Shown here piece after piece: positions 15,781 to 23,873 of a stretch of DNA of 38,307 nt. The translations under genes were made by a program, and so were the position numbers. The number at the start of each line of letters is the position of its first letter. Within the stretch, counting starts at the first letter, position 1. A model generated the notes under the pieces. It worked only from the letters and a program-made list of their open reading frames with translations. It did no database searches and was not told the DNA's origin. The DNA is from Actinomycetota bacterium (GTDB lineage: Bacteria; Actinomycetota; AC-67). The stretch is from positions 7,128-45,434 of the forward strand of contig JBBDRM010000039.1 of the NCBI GenBank assembly GCA_040905475.1, in the 5' to 3' direction.

Positions 15781-16574
15781 GCGACTACGCGATCCGCGTT
15801 CGCGACTTAGGCATCCGCTTCTTGCTCCGCCACCAGAAGGCACCGACGGTGCACTCGGGCCTGGTGAGGTTCCTCAAGCGCGCGGGGAAGCCCGAGGAGT
15901 TCTGGGCGCTGCGCAACGTCACGTTCGACATCCCTTCGGCCAGCGTGTTCGGGATCATCGGCCAGAACGGATCGGGGAAGTCGACGATGCTGCGTGTGCT
16001 CTCGCGGATCCTCGCGCCGGACGAGGGCGAAGTTGAGCTGCGCGGTCAGGTTTCGAGCTTGCTGTCCCTCGGCGCCGGCTTCCACGCGGAGCTGACCGGT
16101 CTCGAGAACATCACCTACAACGGGATCCTGCTCGGGCTCAGCCGCCAGGAGATCGAGCGGCGGAAGGACGCGATCATCGAGTTCTCCGGTCTCGGCGAGC
16201 GGATCGACACGCCGGTGCGCACGTACTCGACCGGGATGCGCGCGCGCCTGGGATTCAGCGTCGCCGTCCACGTCGACCCCGAGATCCTCGTCGTCGACGA
16301 GGTCCTCGTCGTCGGGGACGCGAACTTCCGGGAGCGATGCGCGAACAAGATGCGAGAGCTTTTCACAGCCGGCGCGACGGTCGTGATGGTCCAGCACAAC
16401 CTCGAGGCGGTCCTGCAGATGTGCCACCGATGCCTGTGGCTCCAGAACGGCAGGATCCGCCAGCTGGGTGATCCGCTCGAGGTCGTGAACGCCTACCTCG
16501 CCAGCCAGAACATCCCGCCGATGTCGATGCCCCGGAACCAGCTGCAGGGCATCGTGAGCGAGACGATGCCCTAA
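15777..16574 (+). CDS. Wzt-type glycan ABC transporter ATPase
   Basis: Nucleotide-binding partner of the permease, 265 residues. Walker A is GQNGSGKST (62-70), the signature is YSTGMRARL (150-158), Walker B is ILVVDE (170-175) and the switch histidine is His207. The string SLLSLGAGFHAELTG is typical of Wzt/TagH ATPases. The chain stops soon after the nucleotide-binding domain, so there is no C-terminal carbohydrate-binding domain like that reading chain ends in Escherichia coli O9a Wzt. The GTG at 15777 overlaps the permease stop. It converges with the beta-helix gene, 18 bp apart. Confidence 0.93.
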   Translation: MSDYAIRVRDLGIRFLLRHQKAPTVHSGLVRFLKRAGKPEEFWALRNVTFDIPSASVFGIIGQNGSGKSTMLRVLSRILAPDEGEVELRGQVSSLLSLGAGFHAELTGLENITYNGILLGLSRQEIERRKDAIIEFSGLGERIDTPVRTYSTGMRARLGFSVAVHVDPEILVVDEVLVVGDANFRERCANKMRELFTAGATVVMVQHNLEAVLQMCHRCLWLQNGRIRQLGDPLEVVNAYLASQNIPPMSMPRNQLQGIVSETMP

Positions 16575-16592
16575 CGGTTCGCCGTCCGGCTC

Positions 16593-18341
16593 TTAGAGCC
16601 AGGCTTCGTCGGAGAATGTGATGTCGTGGGCGCCGGCTGCGTTCGTGTTCCGCAGGAACCAGCTGGACCCTCGCACGACACCCACGGTCGTATGGCCGTC
16701 GCCGTCCCAATCACCCACGACGTGGACGTCCGTGGCGGCTCCGAACGCGAACGTGATCGCGGCGTACGGGCCGAACCCGTCGTTCAGGTACCACGTGTTG
16801 CCGCGCAAAACGCCGGGCGAGTCGGCGCCGTCCCCGTTCCAGTCGCCCACGACGGCGACATCCGTGGGCTGGCCGTACGCGAACGAGACGTCGGCGATGT
16901 TGTCGGTTCCGTTGTTGAGGTACCACACGTTGCCGCGGACGAGCCCGGGCGTGTCGGTCCCGTCGTCGTTCCAGTCCCCTACCACCGGACGGTCCGTCGT
17001 CTTCCCGTAGGCGATCGAGATGTCGGCGATGGCGTCGAAGCCGTTGTTCAGATACCAGAGATTGCCGCGGACGACGCCCGGGGTAGCGATCCCGTCGCCG
17101 TTCCAGTCGCCGACGATCGGCCGGTCGGTCGTCCTCCCGAACGCGAACTCGATCTCCGGCGAGGCATCGAAGCCGTTGTTGAAGCGCCAGACGTTCCCGC
17201 GCCGGAAACCTCCGGTTTCGGTTCCGTCCCCGTCCCAATCACCGGACAGCGGATCGCCCGAGGGAGCCCAGCGCCCATACATCTTGAGCCCAGAGAGCTG
17301 CGGCCGGAACGCGGTGCACCCGAGGGCGTTGAACTTGGGATCCACCCCGAAGAGGTTGCCGCCGCCGTCGATGATCGGCTTCGGCGAGTTCGTGCTCTTC
17401 AGGAAGCGCTCGGCGAGGAAGCCCGCATTGTCGAACGCGATGTTGTTCGCCCCCGTCACGTCCTGTCCGCGCAGGTTCGGGTACCACCACTTGCCGGTGG
17501 ACTTGCCCATCAGATTGCGCTCGAACGTCGTTCGCGTCGTAGCGCCCACGACCATCACGTTCTGGGACGCGTTGTACAGCGTGTTGTTGCGGATGATCAC
17601 GTCCTCCGCTCCCCCTTCGGAGCCGCCGCCCACCTTGATGTTCTCGCCGTTGCTGGCGTTGAACATCACGTTGCGTTCGACGATGCCCGGGCCGGGCTGA
17701 TCCTCGACCTTCAGGCCGATGTAGAGGTTGTGGTCGAGGAACGGCGGATGAGCCGCGTACGTGTCGTGGATGCAGTTGCCGGCGATCCGCCAGCCGGACG
17801 GCTGTCCGACCACGGTTGATCCGACGAACAGACCGGCGTAGGAGCGAGCGCCCCAGATCTCCGCGTTCTTGAACGTCCAACCCACGCCGTGCATGATCTT
17901 CACGAGTGGGTCGCTCGGCGTTCCGGTCGCCGGATCCCACATCGCGTTGATCCCGTCGAAGGTCCAGTAGTTCGATCCCCTGATCTGGAGCACGCCCTTC
18001 ACGATCGGGACCTCGCCCGGGTAGGCGGCCACCGTGATGGGGTTACCGGCGGTCGCCGGGCGGTACACGACGCTCGTGATCCGCTCGACGTACGTCCCGC
18101 CGCGCACGAGCAAGGTGTCGCCGGGGAACAGCGAGGCAAGCCCTTTCCCGACTGTTCTCCAGGGCGCGCCGAGCGTGCCCGCGTTCGCGTCTGCGCCCGA
18201 AACCGAGACGTAGAACGTCGATGCGGCCCGTGCCGGAGCGGCCCGCAACACCGCGAGCGAGACGAGGACGGCCACGGCAAGGGCAAGGGCGCGCCCGCGA
18301 CGTGCGTCGGTTGGGAACGAAGAACGGACGATCTCCACCAC
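16593..18341 (-). CDS. Secreted right-handed beta-helix protein with C-terminal 44-residue repeats
   Basis: A 582-residue exported protein. Residues 1-40 form a signal peptide ending in an Ala-rich cleavage site. STFYVSVSGADANAG and PWRTVGKGLASLFPGD are typical of DUF1565/pectate-lyase-like beta-helix proteins, and the solenoid runs to about residue 355 with many Asn-rich turns (IIRNNTLYN). From residue 367 there are about five 44-residue repeats built on GDWDGDGTDTPGLVRGNVWY, FG-GAP/VCBS-like with an Asp-rich DxDxDG loop that probably binds calcium. The same repeats end the divergent SpoIID gene. Polysaccharide binding or cleavage is plausible. The GTG at 18341 is one of two adjacent GTGs; no Shine-Dalgarno sequence is seen. 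Confidence 0.85.
   Translation of the reverse strand: MVEIVRSSFPTDARRGRALALAVAVLVSLAVLRAAPARAASTFYVSVSGADANAGTLGAPWRTVGKGLASLFPGDTLLVRGGTYVERITSVVYRPATAGNPITVAAYPGEVPIVKGVLQIRGSNYWTFDGINAMWDPATGTPSDPLVKIMHGVGWTFKNAEIWGARSYAGLFVGSTVVGQPSGWRIAGNCIHDTYAAHPPFLDHNLYIGLKVEDQPGPGIVERNVMFNASNGENIKVGGGSEGGAEDVIIRNNTLYNASQNVMVVGATTRTTFERNLMGKSTGKWWYPNLRGQDVTGANNIAFDNAGFLAERFLKSTNSPKPIIDGGGNLFGVDPKFNALGCTAFRPQLSGLKMYGRWAPSGDPLSGDWDGDGTETGGFRRGNVWRFNNGFDASPEIEFAFGRTTDRPIVGDWNGDGIATPGVVRGNLWYLNNGFDAIADISIAYGKTTDRPVVGDWNDDGTDTPGLVRGNVWYLNNGTDNIADVSFAYGQPTDVAVVGDWNGDGADSPGVLRGNTWYLNDGFGPYAAITFAFGAATDVHVVGDWDGDGHTTVGVVRGSSWFLRNTNAAGAHDITFSDEAWL
16596..17243. repeat. Tandem 132-bp repeats (about 5 copies)
   Basis: The 3' part of the beta-helix gene consists of about five in-frame 132-bp units. 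They encode the same 44-residue motif as the units at 20128-21414, but in opposite orientation. Stretches such as the codons for NVWYLNNGTDNIADVSFAYG are nearly identical between the two arrays. Confidence 0.9.
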
Positions 18342-18495
18342 TGATGTTTTTCGGCCATAAACGCCCGAGACTTGACCAGCGTGTTTACGCAAAGGCCCTG
18401 GTAGTCCGCGTCGGCTACGGCGACCGCCTCCGACGGGTCTCAAGGCGTCCTCCGGCCGGGCCGACGTTGAGGATGAAGAAGGGGGGTTTCGTCCG

Positions 18496-21417
18496 TTGCA
18501 TTCGCATCGATCGACGCTCGCGGCGCTGACGCTGGCGAGCGTGGCAGCGGCCGCTTCGCTGGTGTTCGTTCACCCCGCGCTCGGAGCCGGTACGCCCCTG
18601 CCGTCGAACGCCGTGCTCGTAGCCGAAGGACACGGCTGGGGTCACGGGCGCGGCATGGGTCAGTGGGGCGCGAAGGGCCAAGCCGACGCCGGCAAGACGT
18701 GGTCCCAGATCGTGCTGTCCTATTACTCCGGCGTCACCATCGGCACGCGGCCGGCCGACGAGGATCTACGGGTCCTCGTCGAGACTTCCTCCGACGTCCT
18801 CGTGTCGAGCGCCGCGCCGTTCACGGTGAAGTGGATCGGGCAAGGGACGCTCGCAGCGAGCGATGCCACGTTCAAGTTCTTCCGCGCGCGGCACGATGGA
18901 ACCGTGTACATCGTCGAGAAGTCCGCGTCCTCCACCGGGCCCTGGACCGTCGTCGGCACGAACACGGTGCCGGCGCGATTCATGCCGGGCACCGAGCTCA
19001 TGCAACACGTCGAGGAATCCGGCGTCGTTCGCTACTACCGCGGCTTCGTCGACGGGATCAAGACCGGGACGACGTCGATGCGAACCATCAATGAGCTCAC
19101 GATGACGCAGTACCTCTACGGTGCCGTCCCGCGAGAGATGCCGGCCACTTGGGCGCCAGAGGCGGTTCGGGCGCAGTCCGTCGCCGCTCGCTCGTACGCC
19201 ACGTACAAGCGCGACGGCGCGCGCGCCGCCGGTCAGAACTACGACATCTGCGCGACGACGTCGTGTCAGGTCTACCTCGGCGCCGCCTCACGGCCCTCCG
19301 TCGCCTCGACCACAGTGACCCAGCTCGAGCACGCGGCATCGAGCGCAGCCGTCGACGCCACGGCGGGCAAGGTACTCTTCTCGGCCGGGAAGCCGATCCT
19401 CGCCGAGTACTCGTCGTCCACCGGCGGCTACTCGGCGGCGGGCAGCGTCTCCTACCTGTCCGCCGTTCCCGACCAGTACGACTCGGTCTCACCGCATCAC
19501 GATTGGACGACCGACATCACCGCGACGTCGATCGAAGACAACTGGCCCGAGATCGGCGAGCTCGTCGGCGTCAACGTCACCGAACGAAACGGCTTCGGCG
19601 AATGGGGCGGCAGGGTCTTGAAGATGCAGCTCATCGGAACGATCAAGACCCTGACGATCAGCGGAGAGACGTTCCGCTCGGCCTTCTCGTGGCCGTCGAG
19701 CGGTGGCGTAAAGAGCACCTGGTTCCGGATCGCCACCTTCCAGGGCGTGCTCTCCTCAACGCCGGGGAAGCTTCCGGTGGTGGCCGGAGCCTACGGCGTG
19801 CTCCCGATCTTGATGAAGAACACGGGCACCGCAGCGTGGCCGCTCGGTGGAGCGGTCCGTCTGGCGACGCCGGCACCGAGCACGTTCGCCGGTTCCGGAT
19901 GGATCTCTTCGACGCGGCCGGCGGCGGTCACTTCGAACGCGAGCGTTCCGGGGAAGACGTCGATCGGTCCGAACGAGGTCGCCCGGTTCGACGTGCGGCT
20001 GAACACCGGCCTCCTGGCGCCGGGGAGCTACACCCAGGAGCTTCGGCTCGTGAACGACGATCTCGGGACCTCGATCAGCAGCCCCTTCACGATCGCCGTT
20101 CCGGTGGTGCTAAGCATCGTCGGGGTCGTCCGCGGCAACACGTGGTACCTGCACACGGGAGCAGCGGACACGACGCTCGGGTTCGGGAAGACAACCGACC
20201 GGCCGATCGTCGGAGACTGGGACGGCGACGGCACCGACACCCCCGGGCTCGTACGCGGCAACGTCTGGTACCTCAACAACGGAACCGACAACATCGCCGA
20301 CGTCTCCTTCGCGTTCGGGAAGACGACCGACCTTCCCATCGTGGGGGACTGGAACGGCGACGGGACCGACTCGCCCGGCGTCGTGCGGGGCAACCTTTGG
20401 TACCTGAACAACGGCTTCGACAGCACCGCGGAGATCTCGTTCGGCTTCGGCCAGCCCACCGACGCTCCCCTCGCCGGCGACTGGAACGGGAACGGCACCG
20501 ACACGCCCGGCCTCGTGCGCGGCAATATCTGGTACCTCAACAACGCGTTCGACAGCGTCGCCGAAACCTCGTTCGCGTACGGGCAGGCGACCGACCGCCC
20601 GATCGCCGGAGACTGGGACGGCGACGGGACCGACACCGCCGGGCTCGTGCGCGGAAACGTCTGGTACCTCAACAACGGAACCGACGCGATCGCCGACGTC
20701 TCGTTCGCCTACGGACAGCCCACGGATGTTCCCATCGTCGGCGAGTGGAGCGGCCCGCCCAAGACCACCCCCGCCCTCGTGGAAGGGAACGTCTGGGGGA
20801 TCAACATGGGATTCGATCCCGATGCCGACGCCGAGGTGGCCTACGGCGCGCCCGACGACCGGCCGGTCGCCGGCGACTGGGACGGCGACGGAGGCGAGAC
20901 GCCGGGCGTCTTCCGCGGCAATGTCTGGTACCTCAACAACGGGTTCGGGCCGTTCGCCGACGTATCGTTCGCCTACGGGCAGCCCACCGACGCTCCCCTC
21001 GTCGGCGACTGGGACGGCGACGGGACGGACTCGGTCGGGGTCTTCCGCGACAACGTCTGGTACCTCAACAACGGCACCGACAACATCGCGGACGTCTCCT
21101 TCGCCTTCGGCCAGGCCACCGACATTCCCGTCACCGGTGACTGGGACGGCGACGGGACCGACACGCCCGGTGTCGTGCGCGGCAACGTCTGGTACTTGAG
21201 CAACAGCTTCGACGGGCTCGCCGACGTCACGCTGACGTTCGGATCGGCCGGCGGAACACCGTTGGCCGGCGACTGGGACGGCGACGGTACCGACACGCCC
21301 GGCCTCGTCCAGGGCTCCACCTGGAAGCTGAGCAACGGCTTCGACGGCGACGTGGACATCACGTTCTCGTTCGGGTCCGGCTCTGGGCGGCCGGTCGTGG
21401 GACGCTGGATCGGCTGA
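18496..21417 (+). CDS. Secreted SpoIID/LytB-domain protein with 44-residue repeats
   Basis: A 973-residue exported protein. A signal peptide (1 to about 31) is followed by GHGWGHGRGMGQWGAKG (45-61), the hallmark N-terminal motif of SpoIID proteins. The core YGAVPREMPATWAPEAVRAQ near residue 205 contains the conserved catalytic Glu of the SpoIID lytic transglycosylase, and CATTSCQVY follows. Residues about 415-540 look like an Ig-like domain (ILMKNTGTAAWPLGG). Residues 544-973 are ten FG-GAP/VCBS-like 44-residue repeats. The TTG at 18496 is preferred because AAGGGGGG ends nine bases upstream. SpoIID enzymes cut glycan strands lacking stem peptides; here it likely acts in wall remodelling or glycan anchoring, since no sporulation genes are visible. 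Confidence 0.9.
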   Translation: MHSHRSTLAALTLASVAAAASLVFVHPALGAGTPLPSNAVLVAEGHGWGHGRGMGQWGAKGQADAGKTWSQIVLSYYSGVTIGTRPADEDLRVLVETSSDVLVSSAAPFTVKWIGQGTLAASDATFKFFRARHDGTVYIVEKSASSTGPWTVVGTNTVPARFMPGTELMQHVEESGVVRYYRGFVDGIKTGTTSMRTINELTMTQYLYGAVPREMPATWAPEAVRAQSVAARSYATYKRDGARAAGQNYDICATTSCQVYLGAASRPSVASTTVTQLEHAASSAAVDATAGKVLFSAGKPILAEYSSSTGGYSAAGSVSYLSAVPDQYDSVSPHHDWTTDITATSIEDNWPEIGELVGVNVTERNGFGEWGGRVLKMQLIGTIKTLTISGETFRSAFSWPSSGGVKSTWFRIATFQGVLSSTPGKLPVVAGAYGVLPILMKNTGTAAWPLGGAVRLATPAPSTFAGSGWISSTRPAAVTSNASVPGKTSIGPNEVARFDVRLNTGLLAPGSYTQELRLVNDDLGTSISSPFTIAVPVVLSIVGVVRGNTWYLHTGAADTTLGFGKTTDRPIVGDWDGDGTDTPGLVRGNVWYLNNGTDNIADVSFAFGKTTDLPIVGDWNGDGTDSPGVVRGNLWYLNNGFDSTAEISFGFGQPTDAPLAGDWNGNGTDTPGLVRGNIWYLNNAFDSVAETSFAYGQATDRPIAGDWDGDGTDTAGLVRGNVWYLNNGTDAIADVSFAYGQPTDVPIVGEWSGPPKTTPALVEGNVWGINMGFDPDADAEVAYGAPDDRPVAGDWDGDGGETPGVFRGNVWYLNNGFGPFADVSFAYGQPTDAPLVGDWDGDGTDSVGVFRDNVWYLNNGTDNIADVSFAFGQATDIPVTGDWDGDGTDTPGVVRGNVWYLSNSFDGLADVTLTFGSAGGTPLAGDWDGDGTDTPGLVQGSTWKLSNGFDGDVDITFSFGSGSGRPVVGRWIG
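20128..21414. repeat. Tandem 132-bp repeats (about 10 copies)
   Basis: The repeat-unit start GDW recurs every 132 bp, for example at 20212 and 20344, through to the gene's end. The first unit is partial, and one (around 20744-20875) is diverged with EWSGPPKTTPALVEG. The array is inverted relative to the one at 16596-17243. Confidence 0.93.
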
Positions 21418-21439
21418 GCGCGACGGATCCGGCCGGAGC

Positions 21440-22666
21440 TCAGCGACCGGATCGCGAGGCCGCGGGCCGAGCGGATGCGATCCGCTCGTAGGTCTCGACC
21501 AGGATCCTGGCTTGGGCTTGCCACGTGAAACGTGCGGCGGCGGCGGCGGCGCGACCCCGAACCTCCGACAGCCGGCCGGCGGGTGAGACGAGGCGCCGGA
21601 CCGCCGACGCGATCGATCCGGGATCGGCGGCGTCGAAGAGCTCTCCTACCTCGTGTTCCGACACGATACGGCGGATGTCCGGGAGGTCGCTCGCCGCCAC
21701 CGCGAGCCCGGCGTGGAGGTACTCGAAGAGCTTGTTCGGCGCCGCGAGCAGGTTGTTGAGGCCGACGGGAAGATACGGCGCGAGACCAACGTCTGCTCCG
21801 GCGACAACGGCGACGACGTCATCGGGGTCGATCGGCCCGTAGAACGCGACGCGGTCGCCGACGCGCTCGCGTTCCACGAGAGCGCGCAGCTCGGCCTCCA
21901 GCGGGCCCCAGCCGATCATGACCGTCCGGCCCGCGTCGAGCATCCGCGTCGCGAGGACCAGATTCTCGAGGCCCCGGCCCGTCGTGAAACCGCCCGCGTA
22001 GACGAGCAGCGGTTCGCTGCCCCGGCGCAGCCCGGCGATCGGGCTGGCCGCCGGATCGGGCGGCGTCGAGCCGGGCGGGCAGTTCATCACCACGACCGGC
22101 TGCTCGATCGCGTAGCGTTCCGCCAGGACGTCGCCCCGCGCCGGCGACGGCACGATGACGGCGTCCGCTTCGCCGATAAGCCGCCGCTCGACGCGCCTCC
22201 AGCGCTCGCGCTCCCCGGCGCCCAGCCCGGGCATCTCCGTGTACAGCTCGTGCGCGTCGAAGACGAGACGAGCGCTATGGGCCCGCGCGGCGCGCCACGC
22301 CGGCTCGAGCGTGTTGAGATCGTGCGCGTGGTAGACCTCGGCCGGGACCGAGCGCGCCGCGCGGGCGAAACCGCGACCGAGGACGACGTCGCGCAACCAG
22401 ACCGCCTGTGCCGGTCGCGCGAACACGCGCCGCCCGACGGGAGGACCCGCGTGGCCTGCGGCGCCGAGGATCGTGGGCCCGGCCAGCCGCCCGGCGCGCA
22501 CCGCTCGCAGGACGTGTATCCCGTCGCGCTCCTCGCGCTCGGGAAGATCTCCTGTCCCCAACGCGAGCACGGTCACCTCGTGCCCCGCTTCCACGAGCGA
22601 GCGGGCCTCACGCAGGACCCGGGCGTCGCGAACGAAGAGGTTCCGAACCAGCATGCAGACGCGCAT
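21440..22666 (-). CDS. Glycosyltransferase, GT4 type
   Basis: GT-B fold transferase, 408 residues. The N-terminus MRVCMLVRNLFVRDARVLRE is typical of GT4 enzymes. The C-terminal domain carries LVYAGGFTTGRGLENLV and the EX7E-like region around LFEYLHAGLAVAASDLPD. The ATG at 22666 is eight bases after the stop of the UDP-GlcNAc 2-epimerase gene, so the two form an operon and the donor may be UDP-ManNAc or a derivative. Specificity is inferred from context only. Confidence 0.9.
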   Translation of the reverse strand: MRVCMLVRNLFVRDARVLREARSLVEAGHEVTVLALGTGDLPEREERDGIHVLRAVRAGRLAGPTILGAAGHAGPPVGRRVFARPAQAVWLRDVVLGRGFARAARSVPAEVYHAHDLNTLEPAWRAARAHSARLVFDAHELYTEMPGLGAGERERWRRVERRLIGEADAVIVPSPARGDVLAERYAIEQPVVVMNCPPGSTPPDPAASPIAGLRRGSEPLLVYAGGFTTGRGLENLVLATRMLDAGRTVMIGWGPLEAELRALVERERVGDRVAFYGPIDPDDVVAVVAGADVGLAPYLPVGLNNLLAAPNKLFEYLHAGLAVAASDLPDIRRIVSEHEVGELFDAADPGSIASAVRRLVSPAGRLSEVRGRAAAAAARFTWQAQARILVETYERIASARPAASRSGR

Positions 22667-22674
22667 GGGAAGTG

Positions 22675-23799
22675 CTACCCGGCCCGCGACGCCCGGCCCT
22701 CGCCCCAGCGTCCGATGTGCTCGGCGATGCGCTCGCCGGCCTTCCCGTCCCAGAGCGGCGGCCGCGGTCCGGTGGGACGCGGTTCCTTCACGGCCGCGAG
22801 CGCCTCACGGCGGATGCGCTCGGGGTCGGAACCGACGAGCCGGTTCGTCCCCATCTCGATCGTGATCGGACGCTCGGTGTTCGCGCGGAGCGTGAGGCAC
22901 GGGACCGACAGGATCGTCGTCTCTTCCTGGATGCCCCCCGAGTCGGTCAGTACCACGCCGGCCTCCGCCATGAGCCGCAAGAAGTCGAGGTATCCGAGCG
23001 GCTCGACGACCGTGAGCCCGCGGACCGCGCCGTCCATCCGCGGCGCGAGACCCTCAAGGCCGAACCGGTCGATCATCTTCGCCGTCCGAGGATGCGCCGG
23101 GAACACGATCGGGAACTCCCGCCCGACCTCCGATAGCGCGCGAAGGATCCCGGTGAGCACGACCGGATCGTCGACGTTGGACGGCCGGTGCAACGTCACG
23201 AGCCCGTACGCGGCGCCGCCGAGCCCGAGACGCTCGACGACGTCCGAGCGCCGGGCGTGCTCGCGATGTCGCTCGAGCGAGTCGATCATAGGATTGCCGA
23301 CGAAACGGATCCCATCGGCGGCGATCCCTTCTCGGAGGAGGTTCGCCTCGGCTTCGGGCGAGGTCGTGAACAACAGATCCGAGACCTGATCCGTCAGGAC
23401 GCGATTGATCTCCTCCGGCATCGCGCGATCGTAGCTGCGGAGCCCGGCCTCGACGTGCGCCACCGGCACGCCGAGCTTCGCGGCGACGAGCGCGGCCGCG
23501 AGGGTCGAGTTCACGTCTCCGACCACGACGACGAGGTCGGGATGTCGATCTTCGATGACCGGCTCGATCCGCTCCATAACGCGCGCCGTTTGAACCGCGT
23601 GCGACGCCGAGCCGACGTCGAGATGGATGTCCGGCTCCCGCAATCCGAGGTCGGCGAAGAACGCATCGGACATCTCGGTGTCGTAGTGCTGCCCGGTGTG
23701 CACCAGGATCGTCTCGATGCCGCGCGCCTCCAACGCGCGCATCACCGGCGCCGCCTTCATGAAGTTCGGGCGCGCTCCTGCGACGTGCAGTACGTTCAT
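22675..23799 (-). CDS. wecB: UDP-N-acetylglucosamine 2-epimerase (non-hydrolysing)
   Basis: Interconverts UDP-GlcNAc and UDP-ManNAc. The 374-residue chain has the family signatures ARPNFMKAAPV (9-19), GDVNST (94-99), HVEAGLRSYDRAMPEE (115-130) and, towards the C-terminus, LTDSGGIQEE. The ATG at 23799 puts MNVLHVAGARPN at the terminus as in other WecB proteins; the frame continues upstream without a better start. The UDP-HexNAc dehydrogenase at 26588 could convert the product to UDP-ManNAcA. Confidence 0.95.
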   Translation of the reverse strand: MNVLHVAGARPNFMKAAPVMRALEARGIETILVHTGQHYDTEMSDAFFADLGLREPDIHLDVGSASHAVQTARVMERIEPVIEDRHPDLVVVVGDVNSTLAAALVAAKLGVPVAHVEAGLRSYDRAMPEEINRVLTDQVSDLLFTTSPEAEANLLREGIAADGIRFVGNPMIDSLERHREHARRSDVVERLGLGGAAYGLVTLHRPSNVDDPVVLTGILRALSEVGREFPIVFPAHPRTAKMIDRFGLEGLAPRMDGAVRGLTVVEPLGYLDFLRLMAEAGVVLTDSGGIQEETTILSVPCLTLRANTERPITIEMGTNRLVGSDPERIRREALAAVKEPRPTGPRPPLWDGKAGERIAEHIGRWGEGRASRAG

Positions 23800-23873
23800 G
23801 TGCGTCGTCGGCTTCTGTAGGGGATCTGCTCCGATGAGGCAGGCGTATCGTACCGTGTAGGCTGCCTGCCCCG

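Noticed and set aside
18374-18405. TTGACC as a -35 for the SpoIID gene
   Set aside because: No acceptable -10 hexamer occurs 16-19 bases downstream.
18342-18495. Possible ydaO-type (c-di-AMP) riboswitch upstream of the SpoIID gene, as occurs at some wall-hydrolase genes
   Set aside because: None of the conserved ydaO helices or sequence blocks are present, and the interval is too short once the divergent start is allowed for.
20128-21414. CRISPR-like repeated array
   Set aside because: The units are 132 bp, in frame, protein-coding and without unique spacers.
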